NCBI RefSeq assembly: GCF_001941975.2
Contig: NZ_CP146991.1
Location: forward strand, 352,501 to 416,500
Source of the DNA: Sporomusa sphaeroides DSM 2875
GTDB taxonomy: Bacteria; Bacillota; Negativicutes; Sporomusales; Sporomusaceae
DNA length: 64,000 bases
Direction: 5' to 3'
The notes under the pieces are model-generated. The model saw only the letters and a program-made list of their open reading frames with translations, was not told the origin of the DNA and made no database searches. Numbering within the stretch: the stretch's first letter is position 1; each line of letters opens with the position of its first letter. A program made the translations under genes and the position numbers. This document shows, piece by piece, positions 1-9,568 of the stretch.

Positions 1-65
1 GTTCTAAACTTTGCGAGCGGTAGTTAACAATTAGAGTTCGTACCATAATGGGAGATGAAACTGTG

Positions 66-3000
66 ATGGGCGAGTTAAACGCAGTATTATTGGGAAGTCC
101 GGAAGTTTACTGGAATGGCAGGAAACTGGTTTTCCCTTTTGCCAAGAGTGAAGCGCTTCTTTATTACCTTTTAGTCAAGAAAAGTGCTTCGCGGGAAGAG
201 TTGGCGGCACTATTATGGGGTGATATGGAGGACGCGGCAGCTAAGAAAAATTTGCGCAATACTATTTATCTGCTTAAAAAGCTGATTGCCGATGATTTTT
301 TGTTGACACCATCACGGGCTAATGTGCTGCTGAATAGCCAAGCCATTGCTGCCAGCACCGATTTACAAGAATTTTTTGCTGCCGGGCTGGAGGAGTCGCT
401 GGTTTTATACCGGGGAGAATTTTTAGCAGGCTTTGCCTGTAAGGACGCCGAGCTGTTTGAAACATGGTTAAGTGGTGAACGGGAGCAAATCAGAGAAGAA
501 CTGGTCTCCCGTTTTACCAAAATCATTGTAGGCAAGATGAATAATAAGGATTACGCAAGTGCCAAACGTTACCTGAAGCGTCTGATTGCCTTGGATGAAC
601 TTAATGAAAGCGCTTATCGCGCGCTAATGAAAATTTATGAACGCGAAGGCGCTTTTAATAAGGCTATTGATGTATATAGCGCACTTGCTGCAAAAGTTAG
701 CGCTGAACTGGGATTAGAACCTGACGATAAAACAAAAGAAGTTTATAATCGTATTCGAGCGCGGAAATTCGTTAAGCCGGACAGACCGAAAGAGTTTGGC
801 GGGGAAATATTTTTCGGACGGGAACGGGAATTAGCACTGCTTACCAATATGTATGAAAACTTTTGCGCCGGGCGGCAACCAAGGTCGCTGGTTCTGGTTT
901 GTGGTGAACAGGGTGTGGGAAAGACGGCCATTGTGCAGCAGCTAACAGAGCGTGTGGGCAGTGGCAGTGTGCTTTTACGTACCCAGTGCTATCAAGCCGA
1001 ACAAGAGTACCCCTATAAGGCGTGGAACCAAATTCTAGGTCAGGCATTGGGACTCTTGGGAGAAAGAGGCGTAGTATTGCCTGCCATGTGGCAGCAGGTA
1101 ATATCCTATGTCTTTCCGGCCCTTGTCAACACTACAGTATCAGCCCCCCAGCACGGCTTAATCAATGCGTATGACATCCATGCCGGTATGGTGGAAGAAA
1201 TCATGGGCGCCATACTTGGTCAGGCTGCCGGTCAGGGGAAACTGCTCTTGATTGTGGAAGATATTCAATGGCTTGATACTTCCGGGTGGACGGCGCTAAA
1301 ATTTATTATCCGGGTCCTTGGCAGACAGGTATTGTGTATTGCTACCTGCCGCAGCGAATATCAGGAAGCCTGCGGGCGATTTACCGGAGAGTTTGAGAAG
1401 GCCGGTTTGCTGGAATATATTGTGTTAGAAAACTTTAGCCGGGAGGAAGTGGTCAGGTTTTCAACACAGGTGCTTCCGCCTGATAAGATACATGCCGAAT
1501 TACAACAGAAGCTTTATGAATATACAGAGGGAAATGCGCTGTTTTTAGTGGAGTGCTTCAAGCTTATTCAGTTAGGACAGGAACTGGGGCTTTCGGCACG
1601 ATTGCGCGGCGTTTTGCAGGAACGGTTCAATGCTGTTTCGGACAATGCCCGGAAAGTACTTGAAGTTATTTCAGTTTTTTTCAGCGATATTAGTTATGAT
1701 GAGATCTTCGCCGTCTGTGGTATGGATGAATTCGGGATTGTGGAAGCTATTGAAGAAATTCAGCAAAAACATTTGATTCAGGAAGTAGATAGCGCGGCAC
1801 TGGGGCGTAGAGGACCTATTTATAAATATAGCCATACGCGAATCCGGGAGTATGTGTACTCCCAGTTGTCATCTCTCAGGCAGCGAATGCTGCACAGAAA
1901 AGCCGGAACCTACCTGGAGGGATTGCTGGAGCGGGATTTCCGAGGCCAGGATTTATATTCGGAAATTTTGTATCATTATTCCCAGATTGAGGAGAAAGTC
2001 AAAGTACTGGAATACACTGTTAAAATAGCCGAGCGGTATTCTTGCCCGCAGTATGAACTATTCCCTGACCTTAGTGAAATTCTTCGGGGTGGTAACGCCT
2101 GTGTTTTTGATGATGGTGCACAAATACTGCGGCAGCTGGACAATATCCGGGAGCTCTTAGTCGCACTGGAGCACAGCACGGTGGATAAAAGGGGCATAAG
2201 CAGGTTTCGTGTCGCGTATTTAGAAATGTTAGGGCGGTATTATATTTGGCAGGGTAATCATCGGGAGGGTCTCAAAGCCATTCATCAAATGCTGCGTTTG
2301 TCAGCCAAGTGGAATTTTGACGATTACCTGATTAAAGGGTATCAGCAGGTCGTATATTGTGGGATTCAAATTCGCCATCCAAGATTAATCGAATGGTTTG
2401 CCGGGAAACTGCTTAAGAAAGCCGATGAGGAAAATTTAGCGGAAAAGACAGCTATTGTATCCAGATTTTTGGGAATAGCTCATGCTTTACGGCGAGAGCA
2501 GGAACTGGCAGAACAGTGTTACCGGCAGTCATTATCCGTGTTTAAGCGGCTGGGAGAAGAAAATTCTAATTATAGTTTGCATATGGCAGCCGCCTATAAT
2601 TATATCGGTGAGCTCAGGCGGACGGATGGCAACCTGGCAGAAGCCTTATATTATTATGAACAGGCTATACGCATAACCGGCAAACATACCGTTAGTGCCG
2701 GGTTTTCCATCTTTCTCATCAACGCCGGGTTTGCTGCCTATGAGTTGGGCGAATACGGTAAGTCTTATCAATACCTTGAGGACGCCTTAGGTCTAGGCCA
2801 GCGGTTTGGGGACCAGCGTGGCTATTGGTGTCTCAGGTGCTATTCAACACTGCACTCTTTACTGGCATTACTGGCTATCAGGGATAAGCGGCCGGAGGCA
2901 GGACGGCAGCATTTAAAAACAGCCGATTCAATTTTACAAAGGCATTATGATGCCTACCAAGCCGGAGTAATCTTGCGGACAAAACTCCAGCTTGCTATCT

Positions 3001-3161
3001 GGATGCAGCAAGACGGTAAGCTTAGGCAAGCCTTCAGGGATTATTTGCCGTTGCCGGTTGAAGAATATTACCGGCGGGGGAAGGAAATTTTTCTGCATTT
3101 GGATAGTGTGCTCGATCAGCGGTTACTGGATGAAGTCTATGCGGGTTATAAGGGGAGTTAG
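66..3161 (+). CDS. SARP/BTAD-type regulator with AAA ATPase and TPR-like C-terminus
   Basis: Large transcriptional activator of about 1031 residues. The N-terminal 100 residues form an OmpR-like winged helix of SARP type, followed by a bacterial transcriptional activator (BTAD) domain to about residue 240. A STAND-like ATPase follows, with Walker A GEQGVGKTAI near residue 280 and a Walker B-like segment LLIVEDIQWLD near 395. The last 400 residues are alpha-helical and TPR-like. An upstream ATG at 48 exists, but the ATG at 66 aligns with the start of the paralogue at 4175 and has GGGAG 11 nt upstream. It stands alone, with a strong terminator behind it. The effector is unknown; the adjoining symporter/aconitase X cluster is a plausible target by position only. 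Confidence 0.8.
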   Translation: MGELNAVLLGSPEVYWNGRKLVFPFAKSEALLYYLLVKKSASREELAALLWGDMEDAAAKKNLRNTIYLLKKLIADDFLLTPSRANVLLNSQAIAASTDLQEFFAAGLEESLVLYRGEFLAGFACKDAELFETWLSGEREQIREELVSRFTKIIVGKMNNKDYASAKRYLKRLIALDELNESAYRALMKIYEREGAFNKAIDVYSALAAKVSAELGLEPDDKTKEVYNRIRARKFVKPDRPKEFGGEIFFGRERELALLTNMYENFCAGRQPRSLVLVCGEQGVGKTAIVQQLTERVGSGSVLLRTQCYQAEQEYPYKAWNQILGQALGLLGERGVVLPAMWQQVISYVFPALVNTTVSAPQHGLINAYDIHAGMVEEIMGAILGQAAGQGKLLLIVEDIQWLDTSGWTALKFIIRVLGRQVLCIATCRSEYQEACGRFTGEFEKAGLLEYIVLENFSREEVVRFSTQVLPPDKIHAELQQKLYEYTEGNALFLVECFKLIQLGQELGLSARLRGVLQERFNAVSDNARKVLEVISVFFSDISYDEIFAVCGMDEFGIVEAIEEIQQKHLIQEVDSAALGRRGPIYKYSHTRIREYVYSQLSSLRQRMLHRKAGTYLEGLLERDFRGQDLYSEILYHYSQIEEKVKVLEYTVKIAERYSCPQYELFPDLSEILRGGNACVFDDGAQILRQLDNIRELLVALEHSTVDKRGISRFRVAYLEMLGRYYIWQGNHREGLKAIHQMLRLSAKWNFDDYLIKGYQQVVYCGIQIRHPRLIEWFAGKLLKKADEENLAEKTAIVSRFLGIAHALRREQELAEQCYRQSLSVFKRLGEENSNYSLHMAAAYNYIGELRRTDGNLAEALYYYEQAIRITGKHTVSAGFSIFLINAGFAAYELGEYGKSYQYLEDALGLGQRFGDQRGYWCLRCYSTLHSLLALLAIRDKRPEAGRQHLKTADSILQRHYDAYQAGVILRTKLQLAIWMQQDGKLRQAFRDYLPLPVEEYYRRGKEIFLHLDSVLDQRLLDEVYAGYKGS

Positions 3162-3186
3162 TGCTTGTTTTGGAGCATCGCCTGAT

Positions 3187-3232
3187 TATAAAAACTCCTG
3201 TTAATTTTATTAATTTAACAGGAGTTTTAGCT
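3187..3232 (+). terminator. Intrinsic terminator after SARP regulator
   Basis: Inverted repeat with arms AAAACTCCTGTTAA and TTTAACAGGAGTTTT around an AT loop, followed by a T-rich run. It separates the first regulator from the GntR gene. Confidence 0.85.
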
Positions 3233-3325
3233 TTTTATAGTAAATGTATAATTTATAAATTTTATCAATCTGCTTAAGTTTGAATTTTTAAGTTGCTAGA
3301 TAACTGAAAATTCTATCGTTTAATA

Positions 3326-3370
3326 TTGACAGTATTTAATATAGATAAGTATACTAATGGTATACAAGTT
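3326..3370 (+). promoter_or_regulatory. Promoter and operator half-site of the GntR regulator gene
   Basis: TTGACA (3326-3331) and TATACT (3350-3355) are separated by 18 nt. Just downstream lies TATACAAGTT (3361-3370), identical to one arm of the perfect 16-bp palindrome at 4065-4080 on the other side of the gene. A repressor bound here would block initiation, so autoregulation is likely (inference). Confidence 0.6.
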
Positions 3371-3384
3371 GGTAGGAGGATCAT

Positions 3385-4047
3385 GTGTTTAAATTAAGTC
3401 AGGAAATAAATAATCCACAGAAAAAAACATTAACAAAAGTGGCCTATCAAAAAATTCTAGATATGATTATTGATGATGAAATACCTTCTGGTGGCATTTT
3501 AAGTGAAAATGTATTGGCAGATTTATTAGGGATGAGCAGAACACCTATTAGAGAAGCCTTAAGGATGTTGCAAAAAGATGATTTAATTGAAGTAATTCAG
3601 GGGAGTGGAACGTTTGTTAAAAGCGTTACGGAAAAAGAACTTTCCGACCTTTTTTCAGTTAGAATTAGCCTTGAATGCTTAGCCGTAGAAAAAGCCATTC
3701 ATTATATTGATGATCAGCAAATTAATAAAATGATAGCCGAGTGGGAAGCACTGAAACATAATACTAATATAAATTGGAAGCAGGTTGTATCATCAGATAA
3801 TGAACTGCATCGTATGATTATATATAAGAGTCATAACAATATCTTAAAACATATATATAATTTATTAAACAGTAAAATTCTTAGATATCAGCGGCTAGCG
3901 GCTAAATCATTGGGGAATTCGGAAGTAACTATACTTCAGCATCTCGAATTATTAAGGCTATTAAAAGCAAAAGATAGTAATTTGATTTGTGCTAGTTTGG
4001 AAAATCACTTAATACAGTCGAAAGAATACATTATGAAGAATATGTAA
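3385..4047 (+). CDS. GntR family transcriptional regulator, FCD (FadR) subfamily
   Basis: Protein of 220 residues with an N-terminal winged helix-turn-helix (recognition segment MSRTPIREALRML near residues 50-62) and an all-helical FCD ligand-binding domain from about residue 88. FCD-type GntR proteins usually respond to organic acids or sugar acids. The start follows GGTAGGAGG. Base composition is noticeably AT-richer than the flanking genes, as is that of the SARP gene behind it, which hints that the pair may have been acquired together. Matching palindromic sites before and after the gene suggest that it controls itself and the downstream regulator. The downstream symporter/aconitase X genes are candidate targets. 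Confidence 0.85.
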   Translation: MFKLSQEINNPQKKTLTKVAYQKILDMIIDDEIPSGGILSENVLADLLGMSRTPIREALRMLQKDDLIEVIQGSGTFVKSVTEKELSDLFSVRISLECLAVEKAIHYIDDQQINKMIAEWEALKHNTNINWKQVVSSDNELHRMIIYKSHNNILKHIYNLLNSKILRYQRLAAKSLGNSEVTILQHLELLRLLKAKDSNLICASLENHLIQSKEYIMKNM

Positions 4048-4064
4048 GAAAAAAATTTTAAAGC

Positions 4065-4080
4065 AACTTGTATACAAGTT
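4065..4080. promoter_or_regulatory. Perfect palindromic operator, probably for the GntR protein
   Basis: AACTTGTATACAAGTT is a perfect 16-bp palindrome of the TTGTATACAA type seen for FCD-GntR proteins. One arm recurs at 3361-3370 before the GntR gene. It lies about 100 nt upstream of the second SARP gene. Confidence 0.6.
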
Positions 4081-4174
4081 GAATACATATAGTTTTATCT
4101 GATAAAAGGTATAGTTGAGCTTTTTTGACAGAATATTTAGTAGTTTCATTCTAATTTCACAGGAGATGATTTTT

Positions 4175-4942
4175 ATGTGTATGTTACGGGTCGTAATGTT
4201 TGGAACACCTGCTATTTACTGGAATGATAATAAAGTATTTTTCCCATTTGCGAAAATGGAGGCGGTACTATATTATTTGTTAGTTGAGGGCGAATGTACA
4301 CGTGATAAGTTAGCAATGTTGCTTTGGGGAGAAAAGGCGGATCAGGATGCGAAAAAGAACTTAAGGAATACAATTTATTCAATCAAAAAAATGATATCAC
4401 CTGAATTGTTTATTACACCAACTCGAAAAATGATTTCTCTCAATAGTAAGTTGATTTATGCAACAGATATTGAATTATTGAATAAATCGGATGTACAGGA
4501 TTTTTTGCAAAAGCAATCCGGGGATTTCCTAGAAAATTTTTACTGCAGAGATGCGGAGTTATTTGACGATTGGGTTATGGCAAAGCGTCTGGAATTTAAA
4601 GAAATAATGATAACGCGTCTCACTAGTGGCATACTGAATTTTATACATAATAAACAATACACAGATGCGAAAAAGCACATTAAGCAATTAATAAAAATAG
4701 ATGAGTATAACGAGAGTGCCTATCGTTTATTGATGAAGATTTACGAACGTGAAGAAGCTTTTTATAAGGTCACTGAAACTTATCATAAATTAGAAAAAAA
4801 ATGGGCTGATGAACTGAATTTATGTCCTAGCAATAAAACTAAGGAAATATATGCAAGAGTGGCTCAACAGCATAAACAGAGATTAGATGCACTTGAACAA
4901 ATTACCAAATTTGCAAGAGATTTGACGATAATTTGGCGTTGA
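4175..4942 (+). CDS. Short SARP/BTAD-type transcriptional regulator
   Basis: Protein of about 255 residues, a short paralogue of the regulator at 66. The first stretch (FGTPAIYWNDNKVFFPFAKMEAV) aligns closely with that protein, as do LLWGEKADQDAKKNLRNTIY and the BTAD segment SAYRLLMKIYERE. It ends soon after the BTAD domain and has no ATPase or TPR region. A longer reading from a TTG at 4115 is possible, but the ATG at 4175 has AGGAG 9-14 nt upstream and matches the paralogue start. AT-rich codon use. It precedes the symporter/aconitase X genes and may activate them (inference from position). Confidence 0.75.
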   Translation: MCMLRVVMFGTPAIYWNDNKVFFPFAKMEAVLYYLLVEGECTRDKLAMLLWGEKADQDAKKNLRNTIYSIKKMISPELFITPTRKMISLNSKLIYATDIELLNKSDVQDFLQKQSGDFLENFYCRDAELFDDWVMAKRLEFKEIMITRLTSGILNFIHNKQYTDAKKHIKQLIKIDEYNESAYRLLMKIYEREEAFYKVTETYHKLEKKWADELNLCPSNKTKEIYARVAQQHKQRLDALEQITKFARDLTIIWR

Positions 4943-5063
4943 TTTTGCGATAACTGTAATATTATGTTTGTGGTAACGATAGTATTTTTCAATCTGGGAA
5001 AAGGGGCAAGGTAAAACAGTAAAGCAACCCTAAAAAATCTAAAATTAAGGAGTGAAAATTAGT

Positions 5064-6512
5064 ATGAATGTGTATTCGGTCAGCATGATAGTTTACTTTA
5101 TTATCGCTTTCGCCATTGCGATTATCTATAGTCGCAAAAGAACGACATCTAATGAAGATTTCTTTTTAGGGGGACGGCAGTTTGGAATAGTTTTCGTATT
5201 TTTTACAATGATGGCAACGTTTTTGGGGGCCGGTACAACTGTGGGAACAACAGCGTGGATATGGAAACGCGGGTTGTCGCAGGTGTGGATGACTGCGGGA
5301 TACGCAGTGGTGTTTTTGTTTATCGGGCTGTTCTTGGCCGCGCGTGTCCGGCGGTTTGGCACTTATTGTAACGCCTATACCTTTGCCGATTTTTTGGAGA
5401 TGCGCTATAACAAATCGGCTCGTTACATAGGTGCTACTTTGATGTGGTTTGCGTTTATGTCAATTGCTGCGTTTCAGTATATGGGTATAGGCAGAATTAT
5501 TAATACCGTTACAGGCATTGACTACAATATCGCAGTATTGATTGCCGCCCTGATTACTATCTTGTATACTTCGTATGGCGGTATGTGGGCAATTGCCATA
5601 ACCGGGGTAGTTAAAGGTGCATTGGTCTTTATCGGTATTCTTATTATGGCTCCTGTTCTTTATATGAAGGCTGGAGGAATGGAAGGGATAGCAAGCGCTG
5701 TGCCTGTGCAGCATTTTAGTTTAGTTGGCTACATTTCGCCAGGGCAGGCTTTGACGTGGTTCCTGGTGTTCTTTTTAGGGATCATACCGATGCAGGACTG
5801 GTGGCAGCGGGTTTTAGCCGCCAAAGGTGAACGTGAAGCTCGCATGGGTTTAATGTATCTGGTAGCAGGCTTTGTGTTTATTGAAACGCTTATTTATATG
5901 ATTGGATTTGCTGGCAAGGTTTTAGAACCCAATATTGCGAATCCGGAAAGCTTATTTCCAACTCTGGTAATCCACCATTTCAGTCCCTATATTGGCGGAT
6001 TGCTGCTAGCGGCGCTAGTCGCTATTATTACCAGCACAGCCTCGGCTTGTTTGCTGGTTGCTTCAACCCATTTTACCCGTGATTTGTATAACGGGATCAT
6101 CAAGCCAAATGCTACCGATGCCGAATTGTTGAAATTTTCAAAAATATCAACACTGGGCTTAGGCGTGTTAGTGTTAGTGTTTGTATTTGCCGCACCAGGC
6201 ATGTTTGAGCTATTTGTAATCAGTGCGGATATTCTGGGGGCATCTCTGACGGTGCCGATATTGGCCGGTTTCTTTGTGCCCAGGGTTGGTGAAAAGGCTG
6301 GATTTTACGCTATGCTTGCCGGCATGATCGGCTGGGCTGTCAGTTATATGGGATGGCATCCTATGGGCTTTGGTCCGGCGGCAGTGGGGGGACTTTTCTC
6401 TCTCATTGCTGTCATCATTGGTATGATGGTATTGCCGCCTGCCGATCGAGCTGTTTTAGAAAAAATGGGATTGATGAAACCGGACGAAACTGTCAATGTA
6501 ATTAAAGGATAA
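5064..6512 (+). CDS. Sodium:solute symporter family transporter
   Basis: Integral membrane protein of 482 residues with about 13 hydrophobic segments and the SSF-type beginning (SNEDFFLGGRQFG, then the first core helix). It matches the Na+-coupled SSF family, which takes up sugars, amino acids and organic acids. The ATG at 5064 follows AAGGAG with 11 nt spacing; an in-frame GTG at 5052 overlaps that ribosome site and is unlikely. It is the first gene of a same-strand run with aconitase X and the LarA-like enzyme, so it probably imports the substrate of that pathway. The substrate cannot be read from sequence. Confidence 0.85.
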   Translation: MNVYSVSMIVYFIIAFAIAIIYSRKRTTSNEDFFLGGRQFGIVFVFFTMMATFLGAGTTVGTTAWIWKRGLSQVWMTAGYAVVFLFIGLFLAARVRRFGTYCNAYTFADFLEMRYNKSARYIGATLMWFAFMSIAAFQYMGIGRIINTVTGIDYNIAVLIAALITILYTSYGGMWAIAITGVVKGALVFIGILIMAPVLYMKAGGMEGIASAVPVQHFSLVGYISPGQALTWFLVFFLGIIPMQDWWQRVLAAKGEREARMGLMYLVAGFVFIETLIYMIGFAGKVLEPNIANPESLFPTLVIHHFSPYIGGLLLAALVAIITSTASACLLVASTHFTRDLYNGIIKPNATDAELLKFSKISTLGLGVLVLVFVFAAPGMFELFVISADILGASLTVPILAGFFVPRVGEKAGFYAMLAGMIGWAVSYMGWHPMGFGPAAVGGLFSLIAVIIGMMVLPPADRAVLEKMGLMKPDETVNVIKG

Positions 6513-6537
6513 GAACTTGGTTTGGGGGATGAATGAG

Positions 6538-7752
6538 ATGGAATTGACACAAATGGAACAAGAGATGCTGGCAGGAAAACATGGTGAGGGCGTTGCTTTA
6601 GCTATGAAAGTGCAGGTTGCAACAGGGGAAGCGTTTGGTGCTGCCCGTATGGTTCCTATTACCAGGGCCCATGTGGCTCTTAGCAATCAGGATGCAGATA
6701 CATGGTTTGCCGAAAAAATGGCAAAGGCAGGTGCAAAATGTAAGATTGCCCCTACTGTTAATCCAGGATTTTCATTGAAATATTTCTGTGGTCATTGTCA
6801 GTCACAAAAGGCAATGACAGCAGAAGATGTAGATATGATGCACAGAACACATAATGTCTACAAGCAGCTGGGAGCCGTTCTGACTTACAACTGCACTCCT
6901 TATTTAGGCAGTAATATTCCTCAGTTTAAAGAAGTTATCGGGTTTTCGGAATCCAGTGCTACCCCCTATGTAAATGCGGTATGGGGAGCAAGAAGCAATC
7001 GGGAATCTTCGCTGAGTGCGTTATGTGCTGCTATTACCGGGCTAGTACCGGAATACGGGCTTTTGCTGGATGAAAACCGTAAAGGCGATATCCTGGTGGA
7101 AGTACAGGCCGATATGGATAAGGATTTTGCCTATCAAATGCTTGGCTATATGGGGAAAAAAATTGGACCGGGAATACCGGTATTTGTTGGCATAGCTAAA
7201 CGTCCTACGCCGGAAGCCTTAATGAATTTAGGAGCACAGCTGAATACCTCAGGGGCTTACGGAATGTATCATATCGTAGGCGTAACGCCGGAGGCTCCGA
7301 CGCTTGAAGCGGCATTTGGCGGCAAGGAACCGGCAAGAAAAGTGGTAATCACCAACCAGGACTTAAAAGAAATTCGCGACACTATTTCGCATGCACCAGG
7401 GCGTATTGATTTTGCCTTATTTGGTTGCCCGCATTTCAGTATTAATCAAATAAAGCAAGTGGCGGATATTGTTCAGGGGCAGAAGTTAGCTGTTGATTTA
7501 TGGATCATGACTTCCGCTAATAATAAGTATCTTGCCGAGAGAATGGGACTTAAAGAAATTCTTAATGCGGCAGGTGCTGATATTGTAGAGGAAACCTGTA
7601 TGGATCAGCCATGCTGGCATTTTTTGAAGGGGAAAGTCGGTATTACCGATTCACCTAAATTGGCATATTATCCGAAAAAACGCGGAATAAATTTTGTCAT
7701 CAGGGATTTAGAAACCAGTGTTCAAGCTGCATTGAAAGGAGAAGTAGAATAA
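6538..7752 (+). CDS. Aconitase X large (catalytic) subunit
   Basis: DUF521/aconitase X catalytic protein of about 404 residues. Cysteine-bearing motifs expected for the iron-sulfur site are present: YNCTPY near residue 118, FGCPHFS near 300 and ETCMDQPCW near 358. Characterised bacterial members dehydrate cis-3-hydroxy-L-proline, and archaeal members dehydrate mevalonate 5-phosphate. The ATG at 6538 is preceded by GGGGG at 9 nt; ATG 6529 and TTG 6517 are possible but poorly spaced. The stop codon is immediately followed by the small-subunit start. Large and small subunits are separate genes here, whereas some homologues are fused. Confidence 0.88.
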   Translation: MELTQMEQEMLAGKHGEGVALAMKVQVATGEAFGAARMVPITRAHVALSNQDADTWFAEKMAKAGAKCKIAPTVNPGFSLKYFCGHCQSQKAMTAEDVDMMHRTHNVYKQLGAVLTYNCTPYLGSNIPQFKEVIGFSESSATPYVNAVWGARSNRESSLSALCAAITGLVPEYGLLLDENRKGDILVEVQADMDKDFAYQMLGYMGKKIGPGIPVFVGIAKRPTPEALMNLGAQLNTSGAYGMYHIVGVTPEAPTLEAAFGGKEPARKVVITNQDLKEIRDTISHAPGRIDFALFGCPHFSINQIKQVADIVQGQKLAVDLWIMTSANNKYLAERMGLKEILNAAGADIVEETCMDQPCWHFLKGKVGITDSPKLAYYPKKRGINFVIRDLETSVQAALKGEVE

Positions 7753-8166
7753 ATGAAGGATAATTTTTTATGCCATAAGCTTTCAGAGGGTGTGGTTGAA
7801 GGTGAAGTACTCATATCCCAAGATGATATTTGTTACTATCTGGTTGATCCCGCTACAGGCAATGTAATTGAGAGTGGGCATGATATTGAAGGACAAAGCG
7901 TAGCGCAAAAGATATTGGTGTTTCCTGGCGGTAAAGGCAGTTCAGTTGTACAGGCAGACGGCCTGTTCCAGTTGTTAATGAAAAAAAATGCCCCCAAAGC
8001 CATGGTCATTAAAAACCCTGAGACAGTGTTGGTCACTAGTGGTATCATTATGGAAATTGCCATGGTGGATAAAGTGGAAGAACAGTTTTATAGCAGTATT
8101 AAAAATGGCGATATAGTTCGAGTAGATGCAAATAACGGTGAAATTGCGATATTGCGCAGAAAGTAG
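7753..8166 (+). CDS. Aconitase X small (swivel) subunit
   Basis: DUF126/aconitase X swivelling domain protein of 137 residues. It carries the PGGKGSSV loop (near residues 56-63), which in this family supplies the catalytic serine. It starts directly after the stop of the large subunit, with GGAG inside the end of that gene, which indicates translational coupling and a heteromeric enzyme. No other function is likely. Confidence 0.88.
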   Translation: MKDNFLCHKLSEGVVEGEVLISQDDICYYLVDPATGNVIESGHDIEGQSVAQKILVFPGGKGSSVVQADGLFQLLMKKNAPKAMVIKNPETVLVTSGIIMEIAMVDKVEEQFYSSIKNGDIVRVDANNGEIAILRRK

Positions 8167-8175
8167 CAAATGCCA

Positions 8176-8212
8176 GAATACAGTGTTGGTACAGGATGCC
8201 AACACTGTATTC
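8176..8212 (+). terminator. Intercistronic hairpin between aconitase X and larA-like gene
   Basis: Perfect 14-bp inverted repeat GAATACAGTGTTGG / CCAACACTGTATTC with a 9-nt loop. No T-tract follows, so it is more likely a partial terminator, processing or stabilising hairpin than a complete terminator. Confidence 0.5.
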
Positions 8213-8240
8213 TTAACTAATGGGATAGGAGGCAACGAAA

Positions 8241-9536
8241 ATGAAATGCCAGATGAAATTAATTGAAGTGCCATACGGGAACGAGACAGTAAGAGCATCG
8301 GTTTCTGCGGATTCGGTAATTTTTAATGGTACTATGCCCGAGTGTTCTCCGTTAGCTGACTTAGAAGCTGTGGTGCTTGCCAGACTAGATTGTCCGACTG
8401 GCTGTAAGCCGTTAAAAGAGTTGGTGTCACAGTCAGACAAAATTATGATTTTGGTGGAAGATAATACGCGGCAAACGCCGGTTAAACGCATTTTGCCTGT
8501 TTTGATTAATTATCTGGAGCAACACGGGGTTAAAGCCGGTCAAATTGAAATATTGATAGCAACAGGCACGCATCGTATTATGACTGAAGAAGAAATAATT
8601 GAGAAGGTAGGTTTGGATGTTTTTCGCAAGCTTAGAATTTATCAGCACGACTGTACAGAAAAAAGTGATATTGCCGACTTGGGTACTGTAGCAGCAGGGC
8701 AGAATAAGATACCGGTTCAGGTGAACAAACGGGCACTGGCTGTGGATTTTATTTTAGGTTTGGGTAATATTGTGCCACATTGTGATGCCGGTTATAGCGG
8801 CGGCGGCAAAATTGTGCAGCCTGGAATCTGTGGTATTGCTACTACGGCAAGCACGCATATTACAGGGGCATTGCTGGAAGAGATTCCGCTGGGTGATGCC
8901 GAGAATCCGTGCCGGTTAGGAATTGAAAAGGTAGCGGAGAGAGTAGGCTTACGATTCATCATCAACACAGTTATGAATGCCAATCAGGAAGTTGTCGATG
9001 TGGTCGCAGGCGACTTTGTTACAGCGCATCGCGAAGGGGCTAAAATAGCTGCCAAGGTTTACGGAGTAGATATACCGGCATTAGCTGATATAACAATTGT
9101 AAGTTCGCACCCGTGTAATATTGATTATTGGCAAGCTATGAAAGGTCTGGTTGCAGCTTATTTCACCGTTAAAAACGGTGGCTATATCATTTTCGTTTCT
9201 CCGTGTTATGAAGGACTTGAGCATAATCATCCGAAACTGAGAGAGTGGTTAAAATATTCCTATAAGGAAGGTTGTGATGTAGCCAGACATACAGTTTTGG
9301 ATGATGAAAGTTCGGATTTGGTGGCGGCTGATATTGCTATTTGCAATGCCAGAATTCGTGAAAAAGCCAACATTTTGATTGTGAGTGACGGCTTGAGTCA
9401 GGAGGATATTGGTGTCCTTGGCTACGAAAAGTTTGATACGCTTCAGGCGGCAGTAGACTATGTATTGCAGAAAATTCCTAATGGGAAGATCGGAGTTCTG
9501 CCTCGCGGCGGAGATTGCCTGCCGATAAGGCGGTAA
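8241..9536 (+). CDS. LarA-family nickel-pincer-dependent enzyme (lactate racemase-like)
   Basis: LarA/DUF2088 family protein of 431 residues. Residues equivalent to the lactate racemase active site can be seen: GTHR (histidine near 110), VPHCDAGYSGGGKIVQPG (histidine near 180 and the lysine that tethers the pincer cofactor near 190), a THI histidine near 205 and YWQAMKG (Gln and Lys near 293-297). The site therefore looks intact. LarA homologues racemise or epimerise various 2-hydroxy acids. No larB, larC or larE cofactor genes are in the window, so cofactor synthesis must be encoded elsewhere. The gene follows aconitase X, suggesting a stereochemical step in one hydroxy-acid pathway (inference). 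GGAGG ribosome site upstream. Confidence 0.82.
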   Translation: MKCQMKLIEVPYGNETVRASVSADSVIFNGTMPECSPLADLEAVVLARLDCPTGCKPLKELVSQSDKIMILVEDNTRQTPVKRILPVLINYLEQHGVKAGQIEILIATGTHRIMTEEEIIEKVGLDVFRKLRIYQHDCTEKSDIADLGTVAAGQNKIPVQVNKRALAVDFILGLGNIVPHCDAGYSGGGKIVQPGICGIATTASTHITGALLEEIPLGDAENPCRLGIEKVAERVGLRFIINTVMNANQEVVDVVAGDFVTAHREGAKIAAKVYGVDIPALADITIVSSHPCNIDYWQAMKGLVAAYFTVKNGGYIIFVSPCYEGLEHNHPKLREWLKYSYKEGCDVARHTVLDDESSDLVAADIAICNARIREKANILIVSDGLSQEDIGVLGYEKFDTLQAAVDYVLQKIPNGKIGVLPRGGDCLPIRR

Positions 9537-9568
9537 TTCCAGTTGTTGTTTTCTGCTCAAAAAAAGCA

